Shown here: positions 16,628-24,648 of the stretch, piece after piece | Layout: each line of letters opens with the position of its first letter | Position numbering within the stretch: position 1 is the stretch's first letter | Origin: JAWLBR01 sp041687495 | GTDB lineage: Bacteria > Bacillota > Limnochordia > DTU087 > JAAYGB01 | Assembly: GCA_041687495.1 (NCBI GenBank) | Contig: JAWLBR010000025.1 | Span: 1-34,283, forward strand | Length of the DNA: 34,283 nucleotides | Reading direction: 5' to 3' | Made by a program: the position numbers and the translations under genes | Notes under the pieces: generated by a model | What the model saw: only the letters and a program-made list of their open reading frames with translations | Database searches by the model: none | Told to the model about the DNA's origin: nothing

Positions 16628-17638
16628 TCAACACTGTGAGAGTTGACAAAAAACAATCCGCTCTCGATTCCATGTGTACGTCAGATATACCTGATCTCCT
16701 TTGGCAACAATGGCAGGATAGGAAAACTCACCTGGTTCCTCTTCCAGGACAGTCTCCTTACGCCACGTCTGGCCATTGTCGGTGGAGACGGCCAGAACCA
16801 AGGGGGATCTTGGTCCCCAGTTCGCCGGCACTGGATTATACGCCAACACCAAAGCTCCGCTGTCCATACGAACTAAGTCGATGCCGCTGTTGTTATTCGG
16901 CAGCGCCGTCGGATAAGCTGTGCACCAGGTTAAACCCCCATCACAGGAGTCCGAGCGATAGATCTGGGCCTCCGTCGAACGCAGTAGCATATGCACGACA
17001 CCCGGCGCAGACTCCCACAAGGTGGGCTGGATAACACCCTTTCCCCTCACCAATTCGTTGGGTTCGGCCGCTGTGCCATCTCCGGACTCAGCAAGACCTT
17101 GTCGTCGCAGTGGAACCGTCGCGCTCTTAGTCCAGGTCTGCCCCCCATCCCGAGATATATCGACAAAGGCATCCCACCGTTCGCCTTCTACCGATGCAGG
17201 TGCCAGCCAGGCGCCATCTGCCGCTGCAATGGGCTTATTCTTGACTGGCCCTCTACCTCCTACGTCTCCCGCAACCAACTCCTGCGGCTGGGACCACGTC
17301 CGGCCCCCATCGTTGGACTTGGTGACCATCGTCTGCCACCGTGGTATGGGGTGGCCCACCTTGTAAAACAGATGCACGGTTCCATCGTCCGCCTGAAATA
17401 GCACCGGGTTCCAGTGCGGCACACCCGGCGCATCAGCCACCAGTCTTGGAGCTTGCCACCTACCGCCGCTGCGGCGGGACAACCAGATGGCAACGTCCTC
17501 TGCCCCTTCCTGGCTCCCGCCGAACCACGCAGCCAAGATATCTCCATCGGCAAACACCAGTACCGTAGAGGCATGGCAGCTGGCAAACGGACGCTCATCG
17601 CCGAAAATAAACTCCTTGACCTCAAGATCCAACCCCAA
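16628..17638 (-). CDS. BNR-repeat beta-propeller protein (sialidase-fold, function uncertain)
   Basis: Protein of about 336 residues with four Asp-box motifs (SNDGGRTWS, SRDGGQTWT, SCDGGLTWC, STDNGQTWR) typical of a six-bladed sialidase-type propeller. The conserved segment HASTVLVFADGDILAAWFGG places it in the BNR_2 group, often labelled exo-alpha-sialidase. True sialidase activity is doubtful because no sialic-acid genes are nearby; pairing with GH78 suggests a plant- or algal-glycan hydrolase or lyase. I prefer the TTG start at 17636-17638 because GGGAGGG lies 7 nt upstream. An in-frame ATG at 17689 would add 17 residues but has its purine-rich run directly against the ATG. No signal peptide. 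Probably co-transcribed with the GH78 gene downstream. Confidence 0.78.
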   Translation of the reverse strand: MGLDLEVKEFIFGDERPFASCHASTVLVFADGDILAAWFGGSQEGAEDVAIWLSRRSGGRWQAPRLVADAPGVPHWNPVLFQADDGTVHLFYKVGHPIPRWQTMVTKSNDGGRTWSQPQELVAGDVGGRGPVKNKPIAAADGAWLAPASVEGERWDAFVDISRDGGQTWTKSATVPLRRQGLAESGDGTAAEPNELVRGKGVIQPTLWESAPGVVHMLLRSTEAQIYRSDSCDGGLTWCTAYPTALPNNNSGIDLVRMDSGALVLAYNPVPANWGPRSPLVLAVSTDNGQTWRKETVLEEEPGEFSYPAIVAKGDQVYLTYTWNRERIVFCQLSQC

Positions 17639-17838
17639 CTCTTTACCCTCCCATATGCATCTCCCGCTAACCGATTCAGGCGATCCCATACCCCTAGAGT
17701 TTCCATCGCTACCCCTGTAAGGCTCAGCGGGCTTGCAAACTATCTCAAACTGCTCTTACTGTTTACCTACATTAGCCATTCCCCTACAACACCCTGCCGT
17801 GGAGTCTGCAGTTCATGCGGCAAGTCCGAGAGAACGCA

Positions 17839-17870
17839 CCAAGGGCGGACCCTTTTGGATCCGCCCTTGG
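17839..17870. terminator. Strong hairpin after the transporter gene
   Basis: An 11-bp perfect stem (CCAAGGGCGGA/TCCGCCCTTGG) with a 10-nt loop lies 52 nt past the stop of the minus-strand NhaC-type gene. On the minus strand it is not followed by a U run; the T-rich side (ATTTGTT) is on the plus strand. Termination is likely but not classical. Confidence 0.5.
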
Positions 17871-17922
17871 ATTTGTTATTGCCGATACCATCTTTCGGCA
17901 CAGCTATTTGTTTATCCGCTTT

Positions 17923-19722
17923 CTATCGGTTCTTCCCAGCGCCTGAATAGGCCACCTGGGCTGCCGCCACGGTTTCTTTCTGCTCAACAGACTGACCAAA
18001 TACGGTCACTAGAACTGCCAGACCAGCCAACAGCACAGGCAGAATGATCCACACCGGCACACCAAGTCCGGCTGGAATATAGCCACCCAGGATGGCAACC
18101 GCTGCCACCCCTATCGCGTATGGGAGCTGAGTCTTGACATGATCCAAGTGGTCGCTGCCGGCACCCATCGAGGACAAGATCGTCGTGTCTGAGATCGGTG
18201 AGCAGTGATCTCCAAAGATAGCACCGGTCAACACAGCCCCGATGTTGATGATCACATATTCTGGACTGGGTGAAACGGCCGCAGCCAAAGGAATAGTCAG
18301 CGGCATCAGAATACCCATCGTCCCGTAAGATGTACCGGTGGCGAAGGAAATAATCGAACCAAGCACAAAAATGATGCTGGGTAGAAGAAACGCTGGAACG
18401 CTGTCAGACAGTGCTGAGACCAAGAAACTGGCAGTCTCCAACTCCTTAATCACACCGCTTAATGACCAAGCAAGCAGCAAAATAACCCCAGTGATCACCA
18501 ACGACTTCATACCCTGCACCCAGGTGTCGATAGCCTCACTGACTGTGAAAGCCCTCTGGGCCACTCCCATGACCACGGCCACTACACTGGCAAGCAAAGC
18601 AGCCTGGAAAAGCACCACACTAGCGTCAGATTGACCAAAAGCTTCGCGAATTGCTGCAAACGAAACCGGAGCACTTTGGAGCAACTCGATCAGAGCTTGG
18701 TCACCACTGCCCATAATGGTCACCCATCCGTTATAGTAGAAGCCGGCGAACGCACCGACAATAAGCACACCAATGGGCACAATCGCGTTCCAGACATTGG
18801 GCTTAATCCCCTCTTTTGGATCCAAAGCACTGTCATCGGAAGCCATCGGTTGGGCCGTCGGCGCCAAGACCTTACCTTCGTTCCGAGCTCTCCGCTCAGC
18901 CTTCAGCATCGGCCCAAACTCCTTCAAGAAGTAGGCCGTGAAAAACACAAAGGCGAGCATCAGAATGTTGTAAAAACGATACGGGATTGTCTCCACAAAA
19001 ATCCCATATGCGTTCACCGCCTGCCCAATGGACTCATATCCATCTTTAATCAGGCTGATTTCGTAACCAATCCACGTCGAGACCAGCGCGATTCCGGCAA
19101 TTGGAGCCGCCGTCGCATCAATAATGAATGCCAACCTCTCTCGAGAGATCCGCATCCGATCTGACACTGGCCGCATAATCGGACCTACAATTAGCGAGTT
19201 GGCGTAGTCGTCAAAAAACACAATGATTCCCATCAGCCACGTCACAATCTGAGAACTGCGAGGTGTCGTGGCTCTCCTCGCCAAAGCCTCAGCTACAGCT
19301 CTGGCTCCCCCTAGCTTTGAGACAAGACCGATCAATCCGCCGATGGTTAAGCACTGCAGGATGATTCCAGCGTTCCAGGAATCCGACAAGGATCCAAGGA
19401 TGTAATTAACAACTGACAAAAACCCCTGCACTATACCTCCCAATACCCCGTATACCGGCAGCTGCAAAACTACAGCTCCAGACAAAACACCTATAAACAA
19501 CGAGAACACGACATTCTTGGTGATGAAAGCCAAGACGATGGCTACTACGGGAGGAATGAGCGTCCAAACGCCAAACACCTCAGCGTTGCTCACACCTTCC
19601 GCAGCATAGGCATTCGTGCTTACCAGAAACAAAATCGCCGCTAAGCTGCTGAGGCACAATGGGATCTGTGCCCGCCACTTCTGGGCTCGTCCACCCAGTA
19701 CTGACTTTTCCTTTCCTCTCAT
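17923..19722 (-). CDS. lysW: NhaC-superfamily transporter, predicted lysine transporter under L-box control
   Basis: Integral membrane protein of 599 residues with about 12 hydrophobic segments and the NhaC-family hallmark GDHCSPISDTTILSSMG near the C-terminal third. A generic label would be Na+/H+ antiporter. However, its 5' leader is a complete lysine riboswitch followed by a terminator, and NhaC-type proteins in Firmicutes lysine regulons have been proposed as lysine transporters (LysW). The best prediction is therefore uptake of lysine, probably sodium- or proton-coupled, when lysine is scarce. The ATG at 19720-19722 has AAGGAGGT 9 nt upstream. A short hydrophobic N-terminal segment (ILFLVSTNAYAAE) resembles a signal or first membrane helix. 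The symbol is a family-level inference. Confidence 0.85.
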   Translation of the reverse strand: MRGKEKSVLGGRAQKWRAQIPLCLSSLAAILFLVSTNAYAAEGVSNAEVFGVWTLIPPVVAIVLAFITKNVVFSLFIGVLSGAVVLQLPVYGVLGGIVQGFLSVVNYILGSLSDSWNAGIILQCLTIGGLIGLVSKLGGARAVAEALARRATTPRSSQIVTWLMGIIVFFDDYANSLIVGPIMRPVSDRMRISRERLAFIIDATAAPIAGIALVSTWIGYEISLIKDGYESIGQAVNAYGIFVETIPYRFYNILMLAFVFFTAYFLKEFGPMLKAERRARNEGKVLAPTAQPMASDDSALDPKEGIKPNVWNAIVPIGVLIVGAFAGFYYNGWVTIMGSGDQALIELLQSAPVSFAAIREAFGQSDASVVLFQAALLASVVAVVMGVAQRAFTVSEAIDTWVQGMKSLVITGVILLLAWSLSGVIKELETASFLVSALSDSVPAFLLPSIIFVLGSIISFATGTSYGTMGILMPLTIPLAAAVSPSPEYVIINIGAVLTGAIFGDHCSPISDTTILSSMGAGSDHLDHVKTQLPYAIGVAAVAILGGYIPAGLGVPVWIILPVLLAGLAVLVTVFGQSVEQKETVAAAQVAYSGAGKNR

Positions 19723-19836
19723 GCTTTGCTTACCTCCTTGCCCGTTAACGGGCTGCACTGAAGAAACGCAAGGCACTCTTCTTAGCTGCTACGACCTGCC
19801 CTGTCTGCACTGTCGCAAACTTGTAGAAAACAGTGC

Positions 19837-19865
19837 AAAAAACCCCAGGGCACTACTCCCTGGGG
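19837..19865 (-). terminator. Riboswitch expression-platform terminator
   Basis: On the minus strand CCCCAGGG and CCCTGGGG pair as an 8-bp stem around a 7-nt loop, followed by TTTTTT. It lies between the lysine aptamer and the transporter start, so lysine binding should favour this terminator and switch transcription off. Confidence 0.9.
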
Positions 19866-19908
19866 CTCAACTGACAATAGGTTTCACCTATCGGTCGCCG
19901 GTCAACCA

Positions 19909-20088
19909 GAACAAGTAGCGCTCCACAAACACCTAATGGTGATTGTGACAGTCCTGCAGATATTCTCTGCAGTCCCAGTGTACTTACCTTCGGCTCAGGA
20001 TCCATACACTTCGGCAATGCCACCTTTCCTTCCCCTTCATTGGGCCGTCCTCAAGGGAAGTACTCTTCGGCATCGCACCTCTACGTTC
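19909..20088 (-). ncRNA. Lysine riboswitch (L-box) aptamer
   Basis: The minus strand carries the conserved lysine-aptamer elements in the right order: GTAGAGGTGCGA at the 5' side of P1, then GAAGAGTA, then AAGGTGGCATTGCCGAAG (20009-20026), a CTGCAG...CTGCAG hairpin (P4), the core GGACTGTCA (19946-19954), a P5 stem (CACAATCACC/GGTGTTTGTG) and GGAGCGCTAC closing P1. The total is about 180 nt, the normal aptamer size. A terminator follows at 19837-19865 and the transporter start is another 115 nt on. Binding of lysine is expected to stabilise P1 and allow termination. Confidence is high because several conserved blocks match in order and spacing. Confidence 0.93.
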
Positions 20089-20111
20089 TCAGTATGTTAT
20101 TGTTACGTCAA

Positions 20112-20140
20112 GTGTAACACTGCCTGTCCCAAAATGTCAA
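20112..20140 (-). promoter_or_regulatory. Candidate promoter of the riboswitch-transporter transcript
   Basis: TTGACA (20135-20140) is a perfect -35 box. Seventeen bases later comes TTACAC (20112-20117), a weak -10. The transcript would begin just upstream of the riboswitch. A TGTTAC...GTAACA inverted repeat overlaps the -10 region. Confidence 0.5.
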
Positions 20141-20154
20141 CACTAGGTCGCTCT

Positions 20155-21012
20155 TTAGCTGATCGGAAAATACAAGTCCATAAACGTCACTCCGTCTATC
20201 TCCACTACTTCCTCGAGCCAGTACCGTTGCTGATTACAGCTGGTCTTGTATCCTTTCTCGTCCACCCAGTTGGCCAGCGTGCGCCAGCCAAGGGGGATGC
20301 TCTGAAAGGGATTCGCAAATGGATCGGTAATTCGCAAGACGGCATATTGACACCCAGGGATGGTTTTCACTGTCACATCCGACGCTGTTGTTCCTCCAGG
20401 AACAACTACCCAATACTCATAGCCACGAAGTCCCTGTCTGCTCTCCGCATCAGATACTGGGTAGTCGAACCCGAATCCTCTGGCCGCTGAATCGATCTCG
20501 TTTGCCTCAGCCCAGCCATCCATAAACGCGATTACGTCGTCCTCCGGTGTTGTTCCTATTCGAACAGCACTGGCTACTGTCATGGTCGGCAGCTTCCCTA
20601 GCCGTACTTCACCAAACTGATCAGCCATCGCTCTACCTCCTACATAATAGGTATTCGTCTGTTCCAGTACAGGCTTAGGCGGGACAGAGTACTGACAGGA
20701 GCCTCTAAACTGGCTGGGAGGGCCGCCGAACTGCTGGGCAAAGGCTCGGCTAAATGAGCGTTCGTTGCTATATCCGTGATCCATGGCTACATCCAGGATA
20801 CGCCTTCCCTGGCAAACCTCCAACATGGCATAGTCCATTCGGCTCTTGCGTAGATACTCCATACCCTAAATCCCCTTGTATAGTCCAAATAGTCTACAGA
20901 AGTGATACCTGGAAAAGCCAGCCCTCCGGGCGCATTCGTCCACGCATATGGACTCATCGATGTGTTCATCGATGAAATCAATCGCGGCCTGTATGCATCG
21001 AATATGTCCCAC
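20155..21012 (-). pseudogene. AraC-type HTH plus GyrI-like effector domain regulator, interrupted by an in-frame TAG
   Basis: The two halves are in one reading frame and make one Rob/SoxS-like regulator of about 285 codons. The first half (start GTG 21010-21012, GAGGAG 8 nt upstream) carries the first helix-turn-helix, VDECARRAGFSRYHFCRLF. After GLYKGI comes TAG (20866-20868), then GMEYLRKSRMDYAML and the second helix-turn-helix, ILDVAMDHGYSNERSFSRAF. The remaining ~150 residues are a GyrI-like ligand-binding domain (PGGTTASDVTVKTIPGCQYAVL). The TAG sits where family members have a sense codon, so a single substitution explains it. It may be a real inactivating mutation, a sequencing error, or read-through; a separate protein starting at ATG 20862 would lack half of the DNA-binding domain. 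TATAAT at 21044-21049 could be its -10 box. It is divergent from the CrtI-like gene. Confidence 0.8.
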
Positions 21013-21244
21013 CTGGTTCACTCCTCGCTGCAGCGATACACCTATTATACTGCAAGGCAGAAAAAGGCACCGGACAGTTTGTGCTGTTCTCATTGCATGG
21101 CCTTATCTACTGCATGAGACAGGTAAAGCAACCTATGCGAGGAATACCAGTAACCGAGGTATTCGAGTAAGAACCGTGGGATTGAAGTGGTGCGCATCTG
21201 ACGTTGACACCCGCTTGTGTAGATACGTGAAGGGAGAGACGCTA

Positions 21245-22732
21245 GTGAAGAAAATTGTGATTATCGGTGGAGGAATTGCGGGACTAAGCGCAGGCATTTT
21301 TGCCCAGAAGAGCGGCTATGAGAGCACTATCTTGGAGAAGCTTCCCACCTTAGGGGGTGAATGTACGGGGTGGGACCGTGACGGCTATCATGTTGATGGC
21401 TGCATCCACTGGTTAGTCGGTACGAAACCAGGCACCCCTATGCATCAGCTTTGGAGAGAAGTCGGTGCCCTGGAGGGAGCAGAGATCTACCACCCGGATA
21501 GCTTTCTGACCTATGAGCATGACGACGTTACGGTGAGCCTGTACCGAGATTTGGAAAGATTAAGAGCCAGCTGGCTAGCCCTATCGCCTGAAGACACAGA
21601 TGCCATTAACAACTTCTGTCACACCGTTCAACAGCTGCAAACCTTTGAGATCCCATGCGACAAACCAATGGACTTAATGTCGCTGTTGGAGAAGATTCGG
21701 ATGCTGGCCTCGATGAAAGAAGCTGGTATAGTCATGCGAAAGTACGGCAAGCTTAGCTTGAGGGATTACGCTAGGACCTTCAAACACCCAGCGCTGCAGG
21801 CGCTTCTAGCTTCATTTCTGCCCGAGGGCTACAGCGCTTCGTCGATTTTTTTCGCCCTGGCGTCATTCACCAAGGGCCAGGCCTCTATTCCTCGCGGTGG
21901 ATCCAAGGCCTTCTCAATGCGAATGGTGAAGCGTTACCTCTCTCTAGGTGGAACCATCGAGGCCCCCTGCGAAGTTGTCGACTTGGTTGTTGATCGCAAT
22001 GCAGTCACACAGGTCATCACCGGCAACGGTGGCGTCTTCGCCGCCGACTACTTTGTTGCCGCATGCGATCCGCACGTACTCTATCAGCGTCTGCTGAAGG
22101 GAAAATACCGGGATCGCGCCTTCGAACTAAGATACCAGAACCCAACAGATTACCCGCTGGCCTCCCATGTCCTTGTCGCGTTAGGATACGAAGGCAAGAT
22201 GGACACCATTCCCCGCAGCTTATCATTTCCCATCGCTCCGTTTGAGATCAATCAAAGGACAATCGACCGCTTAAGTATAGCCCACTATCAACATGAGCCT
22301 ACGTTTGCTCCACAGGGACATACAGTGATTACCTGCGCGATCAATCAATTCCACGACGATTGGGAGGCATGGGATTCTCTGGCCGAAAACCGCCAGGACT
22401 ACCGCCAAGAAAAGATGCGTATTGGTACAGCGGTGCTTCAGGCCGTTGAGAGGCGATTTTCTCAGATGGCGGGAGGACTCAAAATTCTAGACGTGGCGAC
22501 CCCGAAAACATACGAACGGTACTGCAACGCCTACCGAGGAGCGTTCATGGCGTTTCTACCCACCGTTCGAGGAAAGATGATGGCCCATACAGGGCGGATT
22601 AAGGGTCTAAGCAACCTCCACCTAACCGGCCAGTGGCTGCAGCCCCCTGGAGGTTTACCCGTGGCCGCAATCACCGGAAAGGACACAATCATGCGGATCT
22701 GCAGGCAAGATAGAAAGTCATTTAGCAGCTGA
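21245..22732 (+). CDS. CrtI-like (phytoene-desaturase-family) FAD-dependent oxidoreductase
   Basis: Flavoprotein of 495 residues with the N-terminal dinucleotide motif IVIIGGGIAGLSAGIFAQKSGY followed by ILEKLPTLGGECTGW, typical of the phytoene desaturase/CrtI and related NAD(P)/FAD oxidoreductases. The C-terminal end has the family's closing FAD segment (LHLTGQWLQPPGGLPVAAITGKD). No carotenoid synthesis genes are nearby, so carotenoid desaturation is unlikely; a lipid or unsaturated-substrate oxidoreductase is more plausible. The GTG start at 21245-21247 has AAGGGAGAG upstream; the open frame extends 99 codons further over the antisense of the neighbouring regulator, but that part looks non-coding. 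It is divergent from the broken AraC/GyrI gene, which may once have controlled it. Confidence 0.85.
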   Translation: MKKIVIIGGGIAGLSAGIFAQKSGYESTILEKLPTLGGECTGWDRDGYHVDGCIHWLVGTKPGTPMHQLWREVGALEGAEIYHPDSFLTYEHDDVTVSLYRDLERLRASWLALSPEDTDAINNFCHTVQQLQTFEIPCDKPMDLMSLLEKIRMLASMKEAGIVMRKYGKLSLRDYARTFKHPALQALLASFLPEGYSASSIFFALASFTKGQASIPRGGSKAFSMRMVKRYLSLGGTIEAPCEVVDLVVDRNAVTQVITGNGGVFAADYFVAACDPHVLYQRLLKGKYRDRAFELRYQNPTDYPLASHVLVALGYEGKMDTIPRSLSFPIAPFEINQRTIDRLSIAHYQHEPTFAPQGHTVITCAINQFHDDWEAWDSLAENRQDYRQEKMRIGTAVLQAVERRFSQMAGGLKILDVATPKTYERYCNAYRGAFMAFLPTVRGKMMAHTGRIKGLSNLHLTGQWLQPPGGLPVAAITGKDTIMRICRQDRKSFSS

Positions 22733-22747
22733 TGGAACCAACTCGCA

Positions 22748-22768
22748 CCTCGCCGTGAAATGGCGAGG
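22748..22768. terminator. Hairpin between convergent genes
   Basis: CCTCGCC and GGCGAGG form a 7-bp stem with a 7-nt loop between the CrtI-like (+) and membrane-protein (-) genes. The U tract is poor on both strands, so termination is likely but weak. Confidence 0.5.
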
Positions 22769-22771
22769 CTG

Positions 22772-23248
22772 CTAAAACAGCAACCAGCTGGAGAAGAAGC
22801 CGAAAATGAGGCTGTACAGAATCGCTTCCGATTCTATCGTCCAGAAGACATCCTTCCGCACAAATGGCTTTTTCATATATACAAGACCCTCAATTGTATT
22901 AGAAAAAGGGACTGCGCTGGCTAGATCCGCATAAACCAGCATCAAACCGCCGAGAAAGGCAAATCGTAACCCAAATGGTAGGTCTCCCAGAGGTTCCAAG
23001 ATGGGATAGAGCACAATTGACATCAACACCGACCTCAACGCCTGAGCCGGAAGATGCCAAGTGGCGACGTGTTTGTTGTCCCTATCGTCAGCCATGTTTC
23101 TCAGAAAAGAACTGTATAGTGCGTCTTTGCCCGCATAGAACCGTCTAGAGAACCGATAGTTGACGAACCCGGCGACGAGATATGCTCCAGCGTGGACAAG
23201 AAAGAACAAGAAACTAAACCGCACATAGTCCAACAAGTAGCCCCCCAT
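22772..23248 (-). CDS. Small hypothetical membrane protein
   Basis: Protein of 158 residues that I do not recognise. It has several hydrophobic segments: FSFLFFLVHAGAYLVAGFV (about residues 11-29), SVLMSIVLYPILEPL, FGLRFAFLGGLMLVYADLASAV and a C-terminal AILYSLIFGFFSSWLLF. Charged residues cluster between the first and second segments (RRFYAGKDAL, MADDRDNKH). The ATG at 23246-23248 has GGCGGTGA just upstream, an average site. It lies about 117 nt past the DUF1537 kinase gene on the same strand, with a hairpin in between, so it may or may not be part of that operon. Function unknown. Confidence 0.7.
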   Translation of the reverse strand: MGGYLLDYVRFSFLFFLVHAGAYLVAGFVNYRFSRRFYAGKDALYSSFLRNMADDRDNKHVATWHLPAQALRSVLMSIVLYPILEPLGDLPFGLRFAFLGGLMLVYADLASAVPFSNTIEGLVYMKKPFVRKDVFWTIESEAILYSLIFGFFSSWLLF

Positions 23249-23320
23249 TCACCGCCAATGATAGCAGCGCTTGACTAGATCACGCCCAATCTTTCCGCTC
23301 AAGGATGGTTCTTCCTTCAA

Positions 23321-23354
23321 AGCGCCTCCGAAACGGCAGCCTCGCCGGAGCGCT
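23321..23354 (-). terminator. Hairpin after the kinase/aldolase operon
   Basis: On the minus strand AGCGCTCCG pairs with CGGAGGCGCT with one bulge and a GC-rich loop, followed by TTGAAGG. It lies just after the DUF1537 kinase stop and probably ends or weakens the operon transcript. Confidence 0.5.
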
Positions 23355-23364
23355 AGAGGCAGAG

Positions 23365-24648
23365 TCATGGGCTGGCCTGAGCTTTCAAGTGCCTGATGGC
23401 CTCCACGAAAAAGTCGGGCCGACCAAAACTTCCGGATTTGAGCACGAACAGTCGGGGCGTTCCCTCTAGAGAGTAGCATGAGGGAACGCCCGGCTGAATC
23501 TCCTTCCAAACCCGCATTCCCCTAATTCCCAGATGGGTGCACACCGCCGCAGAGGTGTCTCCTCCAGCAACAAGAAACCTGGTCTGTCCAGTCTTAGCCA
23601 GGCAATCAGCGACTACTGCTGCCATGCTATCCGAGACCAAACGGGATACCCCAGTATTTGACAACCCCCGAACTGCCCCCAGTTGCTTGGTCCTCACAAC
23701 CGCTTTCGGGTGCGAACTGGTGTGGAGCACCACATCCCGACCCTCCATAATCTCAGCAGCGAGTTGGCCACTTAGTTCTCCCAGCAGCTCAGACTGCGAA
23801 CCTTCCACAAGTGCCACGCTGTCAAGCTCAAATGGAACAGTCCCACTCTCCGCAGCCCTCTCCACCTGAGCCCGAGTCTGAGGCATCAGACTCCCGGCTG
23901 CACAAAGGATACCTTTCCCATCATAGGCTGGAACTGGAAGCTGATGCTTGCTCACATGCGATGCACCAAGGATAGATGGTAGTACTTCGCCTATAGCTGA
24001 ACTCCCGCAAAGGATATACCGATCAGCCACCGCGCTCGCGATCGTCTCAAGGGATCCCTGGTCTACTACATCAACGATCAGGTAGCTGCACTGGCCTTTC
24101 AGAGAATCGATTCTCTTCCGCAATGCCTCTGGTCCTAATTCAACCACGCAGCGGTCCACATAGGTCACTTGCCGGGGCGTCTGAGCAGCTAGGATATTAA
24201 CCAGGTTAGACTCCTGCATCGGATGGACTGGATCATATCTGAACTCAGATTCCTCCAGCTTTACCCCATGGACATAATGCACCCCATGAATCGTCTGCCG
24301 GCCGTTCTTTGGAAAGCCCAAGACCACCACAGCAAAATCCTGCTGCAGTTCATCGAGCATAGCATCGAACTCGGCCCCAATATTACCGCGAAACACTGAA
24401 CAAGTTTTGTTGATAAACAGACTGCAACCGGCCTGCCTCAGCTTATCGGTCGCGAGACGAACCTTTGTATACGCCGTTTCTTTGTCATCTAGTCGGGAAT
24501 CAGTGTCCAGGACAAGTACATCCGGCTTGCCAGAGAGAAAGCTGAGTTCGGCGTCATATGAGTACACATCGGTGGTGTAACCCCCATTGGTGAACATCAC
24601 ACCGATATCGTTGGCGCCAGTGATGTCGTCTGCGACTACCCCAATCAT
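23365..24648 (-). CDS. DUF1537 four-carbon acid sugar kinase (OtnK/DtnK-type)
   Basis: Kinase of 427 residues of the four-carbon-acid-sugar kinase family, which phosphorylates tetronate-type or related sugar acids with ATP. The N-terminal domain starts IGVVADDITGANDIGVMF, with the family DD..G motif. The C-terminal nucleotide-binding domain shows CAAGSLMPQTRAQ and FLVAGGDTSAAVC. The ATG at 24646-24648 overlaps the TGA of the upstream aldolase gene (ATGA), a sign of translational coupling; the earlier in-frame GTG at 24660 is possible but has a poorer site. In known pathways this kinase works just before an aldolase/adducin-type decarboxylase, which is exactly its neighbour here. It is the last gene of the five-gene operon. 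Confidence 0.92.
   Translation of the reverse strand: MIGVVADDITGANDIGVMFTNGGYTTDVYSYDAELSFLSGKPDVLVLDTDSRLDDKETAYTKVRLATDKLRQAGCSLFINKTCSVFRGNIGAEFDAMLDELQQDFAVVVLGFPKNGRQTIHGVHYVHGVKLEESEFRYDPVHPMQESNLVNILAAQTPRQVTYVDRCVVELGPEALRKRIDSLKGQCSYLIVDVVDQGSLETIASAVADRYILCGSSAIGEVLPSILGASHVSKHQLPVPAYDGKGILCAAGSLMPQTRAQVERAAESGTVPFELDSVALVEGSQSELLGELSGQLAAEIMEGRDVVLHTSSHPKAVVRTKQLGAVRGLSNTGVSRLVSDSMAAVVADCLAKTGQTRFLVAGGDTSAAVCTHLGIRGMRVWKEIQPGVPSCYSLEGTPRLFVLKSGSFGRPDFFVEAIRHLKAQASP

Noticed and set aside
16628..17638. Bona fide sialidase (neuraminidase) and a sialic acid locus
   Set aside because: Asp boxes only define the propeller fold; no sialic-acid lyase, kinase or epimerase genes are present.
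17414..17950. 178-codon plus-strand open frame
   Set aside because: Antisense to the BNR-protein gene and terminator region; composition and lack of a ribosome binding site mark it as a shadow frame.
20155..21012. Genome-wide reassignment of TAG or TAA as sense codons
   Set aside because: Several genes here end properly at TAG (GlpA-like, GH78, nitrilase) and TAA (sulfatase), at the lengths expected for their families.
20948..21244. Upstream 99-codon extension of the CrtI-like reading frame
   Set aside because: It runs antisense across the start of the AraC/GyrI gene, the family's FAD motif begins only after the GTG at 21245, and that GTG has the ribosome binding site.
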